A DNA stretch of 64,000 bases from Pseudorhodoferax sp. Leaf265 (GTDB lineage Bacteria; Pseudomonadota; Gammaproteobacteria; Burkholderiales; Burkholderiaceae_C): positions 1-64,000 of the forward strand of contig NZ_LMMT01000016.1 of assembly GCF_001422365.1 (NCBI RefSeq), in the 5' to 3' direction. Of the stretch, positions 47,072 to 56,622 are shown in pieces. How positions within the stretch are numbered: position 1 is the stretch's first letter; each line of letters starts with the position of its first letter. A program made the translations under genes and the position numbers. The notes beneath the pieces were generated by a model. That model made no database searches and had not been told where the DNA came from. It was given only the letters and a program-made list of their open reading frames with translations.

Positions 47072-49716
47072 GGGGTGGGGCTGTTGGCGAGGGAGGCCTG
47101 TTCGCGGCGCGCGATGTTCTTCAAGCGGTACAGCGCATCGAGGGCCTCGCGCGGGGTCAGCGCATCGGGGTCGATGCCGGCCAGCGCGGATTCTACGGGG
47201 CTGGGTTCGGCCTGGGCCGCGGCCGGCGGCGGCGCGAACAGGTCGATCTGGGCCTGGCTTTCGCTGGCCTGCTGCTCCAGGGCTTCGAGCGTGTGGCGCG
47301 CATGGTGCAGCACCGGCGCCGGCATGCCGGCCAGCCGCGCCACCTGGATGCCGTAACTGCGGCTGGCCGGGCCGGCCTGGATCTCGTGCAGGAACACGAT
47401 GTCGCCGCCCGATTCGGCCGCGCTCACATGCACGTTCTGCGCCGCATGGTGCTTGGCCGGGAACTCGGTCAGCTCGAAGTAGTGCGTGGCGAACAGCGTG
47501 AAGGCCTGGGTGCGGTCGTGCAGTTGGGCCGCGATGCCGCTGGCCAGGGCCAGGCCGTCGAAGGTCGAGGTGCCGCGGCCGATCTCGTCCATCAGCACCA
47601 GGCTGTGGCGGCTCGCGCCATGCAGGATCTGCGCGGCCTCGGTCATCTCGACCATGAAGGTCGATTGCGCGTTGGCGAGATCGTCGGCCGCGCCGATGCG
47701 CGTGTGGATCGCGTCGATGGGGCCGAGCCGGCAGCTGCTGGCCGGCACATGGCTGCCGATGCTGGCCATCAGCACGATCAGCGCCACCTGGCGCATGTAG
47801 GTCGACTTGCCGCCCATGTTCGGGCCGGTGATGACCTGCATGCGCTGCTTGACGTGCAGCCGCGTGTCGTTGGCGATGAAGGCGGCCTGCGAGGTCTCGG
47901 CCAGGCGGGCCTCGACCACCGGGTGGCGGCCGCGCTCGATCTCGATGCAGGGCTCCTTCACGAACTGCGGCGCGCACCAGTTCAGCGTGAGCGAGCGCTC
48001 GGCGAAGCTGCACAGCACGTCGAGCGTGGCCATGGCCTGGGCCAGGCGCGACAGGGCTGGAACGAAGGCCTGCAGCTGGCCCAGCAGCCGGTCGTACAGC
48101 CATTTCTCGCGCGCCAGCGCGCGCTCCTGGGCCGACAGCGCCTTGTCTTCGAAGGCCTTGAGCTCCGGTGTGATGAAGCGCTCGGCGTTCTTGAGCGTCT
48201 GGCGCCGCCGGTAGTCGGCCGGCACCTTGTCCAGCGCGCCCTGCGTGACCTCGATGTAGAAGCCATGCACCTTGTTGAACTGCACGCGCAGGTTGCCGAT
48301 GCCGGTGCGCGCGCGCTCGCGCGTTTCCAGGTCGAGCAGGAAGGCGTCGCAGTTGTTCTGGATCGCGCGCAGCTCGTCGAGCTCGGCGTCATGGCCGGCC
48401 GCGATCACGCCGCCGTCGCGTACCAGCGCGGCCGGCTCCTCCAGGATGGCGGCGGCCAGCAGCGCCGCGCACGCGGGCGGCGGCTCCAGGTCCTGGCGGA
48501 TCTGCGCCAGCAGGCCCGGCAGGCCGTCGATGCTGTCGGCCAGCAGGCCGGCGCGCTGCAAGGCCAGCTGCAGCGCCACCAGTTCGCGCGGGCGCACCTG
48601 GTAGAGCGCGGTGCGCGCCGTGATGCGTTCCACGTCGCTCGTGCCCTTGAGCTGCTCGCGCAGCTTGGCGTAGTGGCCGGCGCCCGGCGCGTCGCGCAGC
48701 ACGGCGGTGGCCAGCAGGCGCGCATGGGCTTCGCCGCGGTCGCGCTGCGGCTCCAGCAGCCAGCGCTTGAGCAGGCGGCTGCCCATGCTGGTCATGCAGG
48801 TGTCCAGCAGCGAGAAGAGGGTGGGGCTGTCCTCGCCGCGCAGGGTCTGTACCAGTTCGAGGTTGCGCCGCGTGCTGAGCGGCAGGTCGATGGCGGCGTC
48901 GCTGCGCGCCACGCGCAGCGCCTGCAGGTGCGACAGCGCCTGGCCCTGCGTGTGCTCGGCGAAGGCCAGCAGCGCCGAGGCCGCGGCATGGGCTTGCGGC
49001 AGGCCCTCGGCATGCCAGGCCGAGAGGCTGGCCACGTGCAGGTGCTCGCAGAGCTTGCGCTGGCCGAGCGCGCCGTCGAACTGCCATGCCGGACGCAGCG
49101 ACAGGGCCAGCGGCCCGCCCTGCGGCGTCGTGAGGCGCAGGCTGCGGATGCGCGCTTCCAGCGCATCGGGCACGTCGGCCGGCAGCAGCAGCTCGGCCGG
49201 GCCGATGCGCGCCAGCCAGCCCGGCAATTCGTCCATGCTGCACTCGGCCAGCTGCAGCTCGGACTGCGTGAGCGCCAGCCAGGCCAGGCCGCAGCGCTGG
49301 CGCGGGCCGGGGTAGAAGGCGGCCAGCACGGATTCGGTCTTGTCGGCCAGCAGGGCCGTGTCGGTCAGCGTGCCGGGCGTGACCACGCGCACCACCTTGC
49401 GCTCCACCGGGCCCTTGCCCGTGACCTCGCCGACCTGCTCGCAGATCGCCACCGATTCGCCGAGCCGGATCAGCTTGGCCAGGTAGCTCTCGACCGCGTG
49501 GAACGGGATGCCGCACATCACCACGGGCTCGCCGGCCGACTGGCCACGCCGCGTGAGCGTGATGTCCATCAGCGCCGCGGCGCGCTCGGCGTCGGCGTAG
49601 AACAGCTCGTAGAAATCCCCCATGCGGTAGAAGACCAGCGTGTCGGGGAAGTCGGCTTTCAGGCCGAGGTACTGGGCCATCATCGGCGTGTGGGCCGAGA
49701 AGTCAGGCTTTGGCAT
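47068..49716 (-). CDS. mutS: DNA mismatch repair protein MutS
   Basis: An 882-residue MutS. The mismatch-binding N-terminus has the [15 protein letters not shown] Phe-x-Glu motif (GDFYELF). Domain III/IV helices follow, then the ATPase with Walker [16 protein letters not shown] and [20 protein letters not shown]. It recognises mismatches and recruits MutL. The ATG at 49716 ([16 protein letters not shown]) was preferred to the in-frame TTG at 49734. It overlaps the Anbu start by ATGA. Confidence 0.97.
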   Translation of the reverse strand: MPKPDFSAHTPMMAQYLGLKADFPDTLVFYRMGDFYELFYADAERAAALMDITLTRRGQSAGEPVVMCGIPFHAVESYLAKLIRLGESVAICEQVGEVTGKGPVERKVVRVVTPGTLTDTALLADKTESVLAAFYPGPRQRCGLAWLALTQSELQLAECSMDELPGWLARIGPAELLLPADVPDALEARIRSLRLTTPQGGPLALSLRPAWQFDGALGQRKLCEHLHVASLSAWHAEGLPQAHAAASALLAFAEHTQGQALSHLQALRVARSDAAIDLPLSTRRNLELVQTLRGEDSPTLFSLLDTCMTSMGSRLLKRWLLEPQRDRGEAHARLLATAVLRDAPGAGHYAKLREQLKGTSDVERITARTALYQVRPRELVALQLALQRAGLLADSIDGLPGLLAQIRQDLEPPPACAALLAAAILEEPAALVRDGGVIAAGHDAELDELRAIQNNCDAFLLDLETRERARTGIGNLRVQFNKVHGFYIEVTQGALDKVPADYRRRQTLKNAERFITPELKAFEDKALSAQERALAREKWLYDRLLGQLQAFVPALSRLAQAMATLDVLCSFAERSLTLNWCAPQFVKEPCIEIERGRHPVVEARLAETSQAAFIANDTRLHVKQRMQVITGPNMGGKSTYMRQVALIVLMASIGSHVPASSCRLGPIDAIHTRIGAADDLANAQSTFMVEMTEAAQILHGASRHSLVLMDEIGRGTSTFDGLALASGIAAQLHDRTQAFTLFATHYFELTEFPAKHHAAQNVHVSAAESGGDIVFLHEIQAGPASRSYGIQVARLAGMPAPVLHHARHTLEALEQQASESQAQIDLFAPPPAAAQAEPSPVESALAGIDPDALTPREALDALYRLKNIARREQASLANSPTP

Positions 49717-49986
49717 GGGCGGGAGCGAAGACAAGAGGCGTGGCGTGTGGTTGGGGAGCGGGGGGCGATTGTCGCCAAGTTGCGGCCAGCGGTCGCGCGG
49801 GCGCGGGACTTGCGGACCGGCGGGCGCGGCCGCACAAAATTGGCCAACGGCCTTGCGGCTGTCGTTTTGGCGTCATGGCCGCACCGTTCGGTCCGTCAGC
49901 GCTGCCCTTCGTCGGCGCTTGGTGGCTGGGGCGCCGGCCGGCTGATGAAATGGCCGCGGGTACCGTCCCGGAAAAGGAAAGCCGCG

Positions 49987-51555
49987 ATGAAGCTGCGCAG
50001 CCAGGTGCTGGGGTTGGGGGTGGTCGGCGTCGTCATGGCCGGCCTGGTCGGGGCGATCGGCCTGCTCAATGGCAACCGGCTGGCCGCCGAGATCGGCCGG
50101 ACGGTCGACCTCGGCACGGCGCTGCAGAGCAGCCAGGAGGCCGACATGATGCACGACGCCGTGCGTGGCGACGTGCTGCTCGCGCTGCTGGGCGCGCAGA
50201 GCCGCGACAGCGCACAGATCGCCGAGGCCAGGCAGGGCCTGGCAGCCCACACCGAGACCTTCCAGAAGGCGCTGGCCCAGCTGCAGGAGCTGCCCACCTC
50301 CGAGGAGGTCAAGCGCGTGGTGGCCACCACCTTGCCGCAGGTGGCCACCTACACCGCGGCCGCCAGACGCATCCAGGACCTGGCCGGCAGCGACGCCGCG
50401 GCGGCCCAGGCGGCCTATCCGGCGTTCCAGAAGGCCTTCTCCGAACTCGAAAGCCAGATGGCGGCGCAGGCCGATGCCATCGAGCGCAACAGCGAGGCCG
50501 TGCACGAGGCCGCCGCGCAGAGCGTGCAGGCTGCGGCCTTGCAGGTGGTGCTGGCGCTGGTCGTCGCGGCCGTGCTGCTGGTCGGCGCGGCCGTCTGGCT
50601 CACGCGCCAGATGGAGCGGCCCATGGCCGATGCCGTGGGCATGGCCGACCGCCTGGCCCATGGCGACCTCACGGGCAGCGCGGCCGCGCACGGCAACGAC
50701 GAGACGCGCCGCCTGCTGTCGGCCATGGCACGCATGCAGGCGCAGTTCAGCGAGATCGTGCGCAGCGTGCAGCACAACTCCGACAGCGTGGCCCATGCCA
50801 GCGTGGAGATCGCCCAGGGCAACCAGGACCTCAGCATGCGCACCGAGCAGCAGGCCAGCGCGCTGCAGGAGACCTCGGCCTCGATGGAGGAGCTGCGCGC
50901 CACCGTGCTGCAGAACGCCGACAGCGCGCGCCAGGCCAACGACCTCGCGGCCAAGGCCAGTGCCGTGGCTGCGCAGGGCGGGGCGGTGGTGGGCGAAGTG
51001 GTGCGCACCATGCAGGAGATCGAGGAGTCGTCGCGCCGCATCGCCGACATCATCGGCACCATCGACGGCATCGCCTTCCAGACCAACATCCTGGCGCTCA
51101 ACGCCGCGGTGGAGGCGGCCCGCGCGGGCGAGCAGGGCCGCGGCTTCGCGGTGGTGGCCTCCGAGGTGCGCGCCCTGGCCGGCCGCTCGGCCGAGGCCGC
51201 CAAGGAGATCAAGGCCTTGATCGGCACCAGCGTGCAGCGCGTGGAGGCCGGCACGCGCCTGGTCGGCAGCGCCGGCGGCACCATGGACGAGATCGTCGCG
51301 GCGATCCGCCGCGTGACCGACATCGTGGGCGAGATCACCGCCTCCAGCGACGGCCAGGCCGCCGGCATCTCGCAGGTCGGCGACGCCGTCACGCAGATGG
51401 ACCGCAGCACGCAGCAGAACGCCGCGCTGGTCGAGGAGATCGCCGCCGCGGCCAGCAGCCTCAAGGGCCAGGCCCAGGGCCTGGTCAACGCCGTGGCGGC
51501 GTTCCGGCTGCCGGGCAGCAGCAGCGTGGTCGCACTGCGGGAGCATGCCGCATGA
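49987..51555 (+). CDS. Methyl-accepting chemotaxis protein with four-helix periplasmic sensor
   Basis: A 522-residue chemoreceptor of classic topology: TM1 (about 7-28), a helical periplasmic domain ([29 protein letters not shown], then [15 protein letters not shown]), TM2 (about 178-200), HAMP, and a signalling domain with [57 protein letters not shown] precedes the ATG. Its stop overlaps the next start (ATGA), so it is coupled to a small secreted protein. Confidence 0.93.
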   Translation: MKLRSQVLGLGVVGVVMAGLVGAIGLLNGNRLAAEIGRTVDLGTALQSSQEADMMHDAVRGDVLLALLGAQSRDSAQIAEARQGLAAHTETFQKALAQLQELPTSEEVKRVVATTLPQVATYTAAARRIQDLAGSDAAAAQAAYPAFQKAFSELESQMAAQADAIERNSEAVHEAAAQSVQAAALQVVLALVVAAVLLVGAAVWLTRQMERPMADAVGMADRLAHGDLTGSAAAHGNDETRRLLSAMARMQAQFSEIVRSVQHNSDSVAHASVEIAQGNQDLSMRTEQQASALQETSASMEELRATVLQNADSARQANDLAAKASAVAAQGGAVVGEVVRTMQEIEESSRRIADIIGTIDGIAFQTNILALNAAVEAARAGEQGRGFAVVASEVRALAGRSAEAAKEIKALIGTSVQRVEAGTRLVGSAGGTMDEIVAAIRRVTDIVGEITASSDGQAAGISQVGDAVTQMDRSTQQNAALVEEIAAAASSLKGQAQGLVNAVAAFRLPGSSSVVALREHAA

Positions 51556-52193
51556 AGCGCCTGCACCTGCTGGTTGGCGCGCTCCTGTGCCTGGCTGGTG
51601 CATCGGCCTGGGCCGGCCGCCCGCTCACGGTGGACGACGCCAACGTGGCCGAAGTCGGCGGCGGCCAGATCGAGACCTGGTATGCGCGCCCCGCCAGCCG
51701 CGACCGGCTGTGGACCAGCACGCTGGGCGTGGGCGTGCTGGACTGGCTGGAACTCGGCGTGGGTGTGGAGCGCAGCTTCTCCGCGCCCGAGACCAGCACG
51801 GCCGTGCAGGCCAAGATGCGGCTCACGCCGTCGGTGGAGGGCGGCTGCAACCTCGGCGCCGTGGTCGGCCGCATGCACCTGCACCGCGAGCGCAGCGACG
51901 CCACCTATGCCAACGGCCTGGTCACCTGCAACCTGGATGGCGGCCCGCTGCACCTGAACCTGGGCGCGCACCGGCTCGATGGCGGCGGCACGCATGCCAC
52001 CTGGGGCGTGGCCAAGGAGTTCGATCTGGGCACCGTGACGGCCCATGTCGAGGCCTTCGGCCAGCAGCACGGCAAGCCCACGCTGCAGTTCGGCCTGCGC
52101 CGCGAGATCGTCAAGAACCTGCAGATCGACGGCACGCTGGGGCGTGCGGAGCGCAAGGCGGTGTTCAGCGTGGGGCTGCGGATGGGGTTTTGA
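51552..52193 (+). CDS. Secreted beta-rich (outer-membrane-like) protein coupled to chemoreceptor
   Basis: A 213-residue exported protein: signal peptide [21 protein letters not shown]. The mature protein is a run of alternating strands ending in a terminal aromatic (FSVGLRMGF), the mark of small outer-membrane barrels. It has [40 protein letters not shown] and ends with [13 protein letters not shown]. Translational coupling to the chemoreceptor suggests a linked sensory or uptake role, which is inference. Confidence 0.75.
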   Translation: MKRLHLLVGALLCLAGASAWAGRPLTVDDANVAEVGGGQIETWYARPASRDRLWTSTLGVGVLDWLELGVGVERSFSAPETSTAVQAKMRLTPSVEGGCNLGAVVGRMHLHRERSDATYANGLVTCNLDGGPLHLNLGAHRLDGGGTHATWGVAKEFDLGTVTAHVEAFGQQHGKPTLQFGLRREIVKNLQIDGTLGRAERKAVFSVGLRMGF

Positions 52194-52237
52194 GGCGGTG
52201 CGGGCGGGCTGCACCGACCAACTTGCACCAAGTCGGC

Positions 52238-52987
52238 TCAGGTCAGATTCAATCCGCCATCCGACAGCAGCACTTCGCCAGTGAGGTAGTCCGAGCCAAC
52301 CAGCATCGCAACTGCGTGGGCGATATCGTCCGGGCTGGCGGCCCGGTGCATCGGAGCGCGCTCGCGCCACAACGCTTGTGCGCCGGTCCACCCGGCCGTC
52401 AGAGGCGTGTCGACCAAACCCGGCGCAACGGCATTGACCCGAATATCCGGCCCCAGTGACAGTGCGAGCAGGCGGGTCATGTGGTTGAGCGCAGCCTTGC
52501 TGACCGCGTACGGAATGGAGGCACCTTTGGGACGGATTCCCGCATGCGAGCTGATGTTCACCACGCTGCCAGCCCGTCGGCACTGAGCAGCTTCGCGCAG
52601 CGCCGACTCCGCCAAGGCGACGAGATGGAACGGTGCCACGACGTTCACCTCATGGAGTTCATGCCACACCGCAGCGGTTGCCGAGGCCAGGTCTTCATGC
52701 GGAATGACTTTGCTGATGCCGGCATTGTTGACCAGCACGTCCAGTTGACCCCACGCGGAGACGGCCTCGCTGACAAGACGGGCCCGATCGGCTTCCAGGG
52801 CAAGATCGGCTTGTACGTAGATGGCCTGATTCATTTCAGCAGCCATCGCACGACCGACGTCCGCAGAGCTCCGTGAATGAAGAACCACCGAATAGCCGTC
52901 TTGGTTGAGCCGGCGCGCGATGGCCGCGCCGATGCCGGAAGTGGATCCTGTGACCAATGCGACACGAAGCACGGTATCAATTTTCAT
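52238..52987 (-). CDS. Short-chain dehydrogenase/reductase, atypical composition
   Basis: A 249-residue classical SDR: TGSTSGIG, NNAG, Ser in NISSHAG and YAVSKAA, ending LSDGGLNLT. Its base use is less GC-rich than the neighbours. It is close in context to a GNAT gene of the same composition and to an attC-like hairpin, so it may be recently acquired. Substrate unknown. Confidence 0.85.
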   Translation of the reverse strand: MKIDTVLRVALVTGSTSGIGAAIARRLNQDGYSVVLHSRSSADVGRAMAAEMNQAIYVQADLALEADRARLVSEAVSAWGQLDVLVNNAGISKVIPHEDLASATAAVWHELHEVNVVAPFHLVALAESALREAAQCRRAGSVVNISSHAGIRPKGASIPYAVSKAALNHMTRLLALSLGPDIRVNAVAPGLVDTPLTAGWTGAQALWRERAPMHRAASPDDIAHAVAMLVGSDYLTGEVLLSDGGLNLT

Positions 52988-53079
52988 CTGGGGAATCTGT
53001 GAAATCCAAACTCAGCATTGTTGGATGACGCTCCGCTCTGAGGTCGAACGGCAAAGCGCCAAAAAAACTTCTGATCCGG

Positions 53080-53643
53080 TCAAGCGCAATGCGATGCCGC
53101 ATGGCCATCACTCGACAGCCGGTACAGCCAATGCTGGCGCAGGCCACTGCCCTCTGGCACGTGGGGATGCTCGAAGGTGCCAGATGCCCGCATGCCAAGA
53201 CGCTCCATGACGCCGCGCGACCTGACATTGCACAGAGCGGTGAACGACACAATTTCGCTCAAGCTGAGCAATTCGAAACCAACGCGCAAGGCGCCTCTTG
53301 CGGCTTCCGACGCGAACCCCTTGCCCCAATGCCGAATCCCGAGACGCCACCCGACCTCCACGCATGGGGAAAACGGGAGTTCAGCGGATGGCGTGTGGAG
53401 GCCGACAAACCCAATGAACTCTTGGGTGGCTCTGGATTCCGCCGCCCAGAAACCCCAGCCGCGTTCTTCGAGGAGAGACTGGCAGCGGTCAGCCATTGCA
53501 TCACTCTCCATGCGCGTGAGTGGCGAAGGGAAGAACTCCATGACCTTCGGATCGGCATTGAGCATGGCGAAGGGTTCGCGGTCAGAGGGCTTCCATTGAC
53601 GCAAGCGAAGGCGCTCGGTCTCGAATTCGATGAGATGTGTCAT
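53080..53643 (-). CDS. RimJ/RimL-type GNAT acetyltransferase
   Basis: A 187-residue GNAT: IEFETERLRLRQWKPSDREPFAMLNADPKVMEFFPSPLTR, VEVGWRLGIRHWGKGFASEAARGALRVGFELLSLSEIVSFTALCNVRSRGVMERLGM. The acetyl-CoA loop is RHWGKGFASEA. Members of this type acetylate protein N-termini or aminoglycoside-like amines, and they are frequent integron cargo. The ATG at 53643 lies about 45 bases downstream of an attC-like hairpin, in minus orientation. Confidence 0.85.
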   Translation of the reverse strand: MTHLIEFETERLRLRQWKPSDREPFAMLNADPKVMEFFPSPLTRMESDAMADRCQSLLEERGWGFWAAESRATQEFIGFVGLHTPSAELPFSPCVEVGWRLGIRHWGKGFASEAARGALRVGFELLSLSEIVSFTALCNVRSRGVMERLGMRASGTFEHPHVPEGSGLRQHWLYRLSSDGHAASHCA

Positions 53644-53948
53644 TTTCTACGGTGCTCGGCGATGGTCACCCATGACGCCGCGCTCGGCCGACGCCGCAGG
53701 CGGTCGGATGCAGCGGCTTGTATGGTGATTCCAGCGCACGCGATTTACGCCCGACAGAGCGTAGCAGGCGGACCCACAGCACCGGCCCACCCGCGCACGC
53801 TGGATGCCTGCGCCGCACTTCGCCGCCACGCCCACCACCGTCGGCAGCACGGAGGCCGTGCCAAGCTTGGGCGACAGCGGTGCACCTTCCACTGGGCACA
53901 GGCGCCCCGGCGCGGGCATCCGGGCGTGCGGATGTGCCTGCGGCCGCC
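53644..53948. other. Gap with attC-like hairpin, upstream of GNAT gene
   Basis: The 305-base stretch has no supportable gene. A hairpin at 53688-53707 (minus: CCGAcCGCC-TGC-GGCG-TCGG) shares a 14-base identical core and flanks with 452-471. A GTTRRRY box was not found here. Confidence 0.45.
53688..53707 (-). repeat. attC-like hairpin, second copy
   Basis: A 14-base core (53692-53705) identical to 456-469 and matching flanks (GATGNANCGGC) show it is the same repeat family as the left-edge site. It precedes the GNAT cassette-like gene. The R' box is not intact. Confidence 0.45.
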
Positions 53949-54932
53949 CTACACCGCCACCGGCTTGCGTACCACCACATTGCGCTGCGTGACCCGAAAG
54001 CCGCAGCGCTCGTAGAGCCGGGCGGCATCGTGCGCGTTGTCCGCATCCACGCCGAGCACCGATTCGTCCATGCCGGCATCGCGTTGCGCGACGAGGGCGC
54101 GGGCGATCAGCGCGCCTGCCAGCCCGCGCCGGCGCCATGGCGCGCCGACGCTGATGAACTCTGTCTCGCCGCGCCGGCGGTTCTGCGTGGCGTTCTGTTC
54201 GGCGTTGATGAAGGGCTTGACCTGGCCGGCCACGCGGCCGCTCGCGGTGTGCCAGGCCACCTGCCACAGCTGGGGCTGGAAGGTCGGCAATGTCGTCCAG
54301 CGCTCGAAGTCGCCCGGCCTGGGCGGGGCGACATCCCAGTGCCCCTGCAGGGCCTCCATGTGGGCGTCGAAGATGGCGCGCAGGTGCTCGGGCTGCACCG
54401 GCCGCACCTCGAAGCCTTCGGGCAGCGGCAGGTCTGGAATGTCGTCCAGCGTGGGCCGCTCCATGCGCAGGAAATGCCGCGCCGGCGCATAGCCGGCGCG
54501 CTGCAGCATGGCGCTGCGCCCGGTCTCGCCCTCGGTCACGAAGACATGGTGCACTGAGGCGGCGTTCTGACCCTGGGCGAACGCGCGCTGCCTGGACTCC
54601 ACCCAGTGCAGCAGCACGGTGCCGATGCCGCGGCGGCGCAACGCCGGATGGACGAAGCCGATCTGGGCCTGGACCAGGCAGCCGTGCGCGTCGGTCCAGT
54701 GCGCGCTGCGCACGTAGCCCGCCAGGCGGCCGTCGCACTCGGCCATCACGAGGTCGCGCAGCGGGTCGAAGCGCGGCAGGCGGGCATAGTCCTCGCGCAT
54801 GTGCTCGGGCGTGCGCACCCAGCCCATGCGGTCGGCGGCGAACACGGCGTTGGCCACCTCGGCCATCGCGGGAAAGTCGGCGTCGCCGGCGAAGGCGCGC
54901 AGCTGCAGGCCGGGCGGGTGCTCTGGGGACAT
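53949..54932 (-). CDS. Two-domain GNAT acetyltransferase
   Basis: A 327-residue protein of two GNAT domains. The first (about 10-155) has QIGFVHPALRRRGIGTVLLHWVESRQRAFAQG. The second (about 175-325) has FISVGAPWRRRGLAGALIARALVAQRDAGMDESVLGVDADNAHDAARLYERCGFRVTQRN, ending in a strand RNVVVRKPVAV. This tandem type includes mycothiol-synthase-like and other double GNATs; substrate unknown. The ATG at 54932 fits the first domain. Further upstream the frame enters the inverted-repeat element. Confidence 0.85.
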   Translation of the reverse strand: MSPEHPPGLQLRAFAGDADFPAMAEVANAVFAADRMGWVRTPEHMREDYARLPRFDPLRDLVMAECDGRLAGYVRSAHWTDAHGCLVQAQIGFVHPALRRRGIGTVLLHWVESRQRAFAQGQNAASVHHVFVTEGETGRSAMLQRAGYAPARHFLRMERPTLDDIPDLPLPEGFEVRPVQPEHLRAIFDAHMEALQGHWDVAPPRPGDFERWTTLPTFQPQLWQVAWHTASGRVAGQVKPFINAEQNATQNRRRGETEFISVGAPWRRRGLAGALIARALVAQRDAGMDESVLGVDADNAHDAARLYERCGFRVTQRNVVVRKPVAV

Positions 54933-54999
54933 CGCGGCAAGTCTCCGGGCTTGGTTGTTCTTGGTTGTGCGCAGTGTCGCGCGATGGGCGCCTGGGTGG

Positions 55000-55273
55000 C
55001 TAGGAGCGTGGGCGGCAGAAATCCGGCCCCGCGTGCGGCCTGCAAGGGGGCGCAGGCTAGGCGCCGGACGAAGCGCAGGCTGGCCGCCTGCGCGAGGACG
55101 GCAACGACGCATGCGCCCCCTTGCAGGCCGCACCCTTCGGGCCGGGGCGATTGGCAGCGCCATCCTTCGTTGCCGGCTCGTTGTGTGGCAGGCCACACGG
55201 CCTCGCCGGCGCCTCGGCTGGCACCGCCACTCGCCCCGGCGCGGGGCCGGATTTCTGCCGCCCACGCTCCTAG
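55000..55273. repeat. 274-bp structured inverted-repeat element A
   Basis: A perfect 34-base inverted repeat bounds the element (55000-55033 and 55240-55273). A perfect 21-base inner inverted repeat abuts the left arm (55034-55054 and 55112-55132). The right end supplies the TAG stop of the SRPBCC gene. It carries no transposase or gene and fills the gap between 54932 and 55270. It resembles a MITE-like or large structured repeat. Confidence 0.7.
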
Positions 55274-55767
55274 TCTGGCCTGTGGTTCGACCGCCACGCC
55301 TGTACCGCATCGCCGTGGGTGGCGAGAAACTTCTGCAGGCGCGCGAAGCGCTTGCGCGTGGCCCGCAGGAAGATGCGGTCGACCACGGGCTCCAGCAGCC
55401 AGGCCAGCGCCCTGGGCGCGACCGAGAAGGTGTAGGTGTAGACCAGCACGGAGCGGCCGTCCGGCAGCGGCTGGTGGCGCATGGAGGCGGCCCAGCGCGA
55501 GAACGGGAAGGACTGCCCGACCATGCTGGCCGCGGCGAGGACAGGTGGGTCGTAGCTGACGAAGCGCGTGGTCATCGACAGGCTGCGCAGCCAACCCCCG
55601 CCGGTGTTCTCGCTGACGGCACCCACGCTGGGGCAGGGCGCGCCGCCCTGCACCTGCGTGCGCGACACCAGCGAATCCCAGTGCGCGCGCCAGCGGTGGT
55701 AGTGGAATGCGTCGAACACCACCTCGGCCGGCGCGGGCATCGCGAACTCCAGCCTTCTGTGCGCCAT
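55270..55767 (-). CDS. SRPBCC (START-like) family protein
   Basis: A 165-residue protein: LEFAMPAPAEVVFDAFHYHRWRAHWDSLVSRTQVQGG, GGGWLRSLSMTTRFVSYDPPVLAAASMVG and SFPFSRWAASMRHQPLPDGRSVLVYTYTF form the antiparallel beta sheet, and LLEPVVDRIFLRATRKRFARL the C-terminal helix. The fold binds hydrophobic ligands in a cavity. It is the last gene of a minus-strand operon with DUF2269 and DoxX-like membrane proteins. Its stop codon falls inside the terminal inverted repeat of element A. Confidence 0.8.
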   Translation of the reverse strand: MAHRRLEFAMPAPAEVVFDAFHYHRWRAHWDSLVSRTQVQGGAPCPSVGAVSENTGGGWLRSLSMTTRFVSYDPPVLAAASMVGQSFPFSRWAASMRHQPLPDGRSVLVYTYTFSVAPRALAWLLEPVVDRIFLRATRKRFARLQKFLATHGDAVQAWRSNHRPD

Positions 55768-55768
55768 C

Positions 55769-56242
55769 TCAATCCCAGGCCGGCTTGGCGACCATCAGGT
55801 AGAAGATGGCCAGCATGGCGACGAAGGCCGGATACCCCAGGCCTTCCCACCAGCAGCGGCAGCGGTCGAATGCCGCGGGCAGCGGCGTGCCGTCGCGCGC
55901 GGCCTCCTGTGCCATGCGGGCCATGCGCAGTTGCAGCCAGACCACCGGCAGCCAGCAGGCGCCGGCGAAGGCATAGAGCAGCAGCGCCAGCAGCAGCCAG
56001 GGTGTGGACAGCGGCCAGCCCGCGGCATGGGCGAGCCACAGGCCCGACAGCGGCTGGAAGACGGCCGCTGGCGTGGTGAACCACCAGTCCGCGCGCACCA
56101 CCAGCCGGGTGATGACGGCCTGGGCCGCGACGCTGCCGCTGCGGTTGCCGAAGAACATGTAGAAGGCCGAGCCGAAGCCCGTGCCCACCAGCACCACGCT
56201 GGACAGGATGTGCAGCCACTTGACCAGCAGGTAGCCGCTCAC
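55769..56242 (-). CDS. DUF2269-family membrane protein
   Basis: A 157-residue protein with four predicted membrane helices and the DUF2269 hallmark MSGYLLVKWLHILSSVVLVGTGFGSAFYMFFGNRSG, with a terminal WWEGLGYPAFVAMLAIFYLMVAKPAWD. Function unknown. The start is GTG at 56242, overlapping the DoxX-like stop by 4 bases. Only one base separates its stop (55769) from the SRPBCC start at 55767. Confidence 0.82.
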   Translation of the reverse strand: MSGYLLVKWLHILSSVVLVGTGFGSAFYMFFGNRSGSVAAQAVITRLVVRADWWFTTPAAVFQPLSGLWLAHAAGWPLSTPWLLLALLLYAFAGACWLPVVWLQLRMARMAQEAARDGTPLPAAFDRCRCWWEGLGYPAFVAMLAIFYLMVAKPAWD

Positions 56243-56622
56243 CGCCGCGCCTCTTCACGCAGCAGCAGCCACAGGCCCGCCGCCAGCGGAATGTTCTTGG
56301 TCAGCGGCCCCAGCGGGTGCAGCCACAGGGCGGGCAGCAGCAGCGTGGCGGCCAGCGTCATGAGTGCCATCACGGCCAGGGCGGCCCAGTAGACCCGCCG
56401 GCCGGGGCGCAACGCCATGGCCAGGCCCAGCAGCAGGTCCACGCCTGCGCCCGCGAACACCACGGTGCGGATGGCCGCGGCATCGGTCCATCCGGCCTGA
56501 TGCAGCAGCAAGGCGGATTGGCCCTCGCGTTCCACCACGCTGACGACGGCTGTGGCGAGCCAGACGAACACCAGGCTGGCGCGCAGCACGCCCAGCGCGG
56601 CCGGACGTTCAGCCGGCGGCAT
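56239..56622 (-). CDS. DoxX-like family membrane protein
   Basis: A 127-residue protein with four hydrophobic helices. The LGVLRASLVFVWLATAVVSVVEREGQSALLLHQAGWTDAAAIRTVVFAGAGVDLLLGLAMALRPGRRVYWAALAVMAL and PLGPLTKNIPLAAGLWLLLREE segments fit the DoxX-like family (redox or small-molecule membrane carriers). It overlaps the saccharopine-dehydrogenase-like gene by 14 bases at its 5' end. Confidence 0.8.
   Translation of the reverse strand: MPPAERPAALGVLRASLVFVWLATAVVSVVEREGQSALLLHQAGWTDAAAIRTVVFAGAGVDLLLGLAMALRPGRRVYWAALAVMALMTLAATLLLPALWLHPLGPLTKNIPLAAGLWLLLREEARR

Noticed and set aside
54933-55559. Plus- and minus-strand open frames in the gap upstream of the SRPBCC gene
   Set aside because: The same VGGRNPAPR peptide appears from both strands because the DNA is an inverted repeat. 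It is element A and not a gene.
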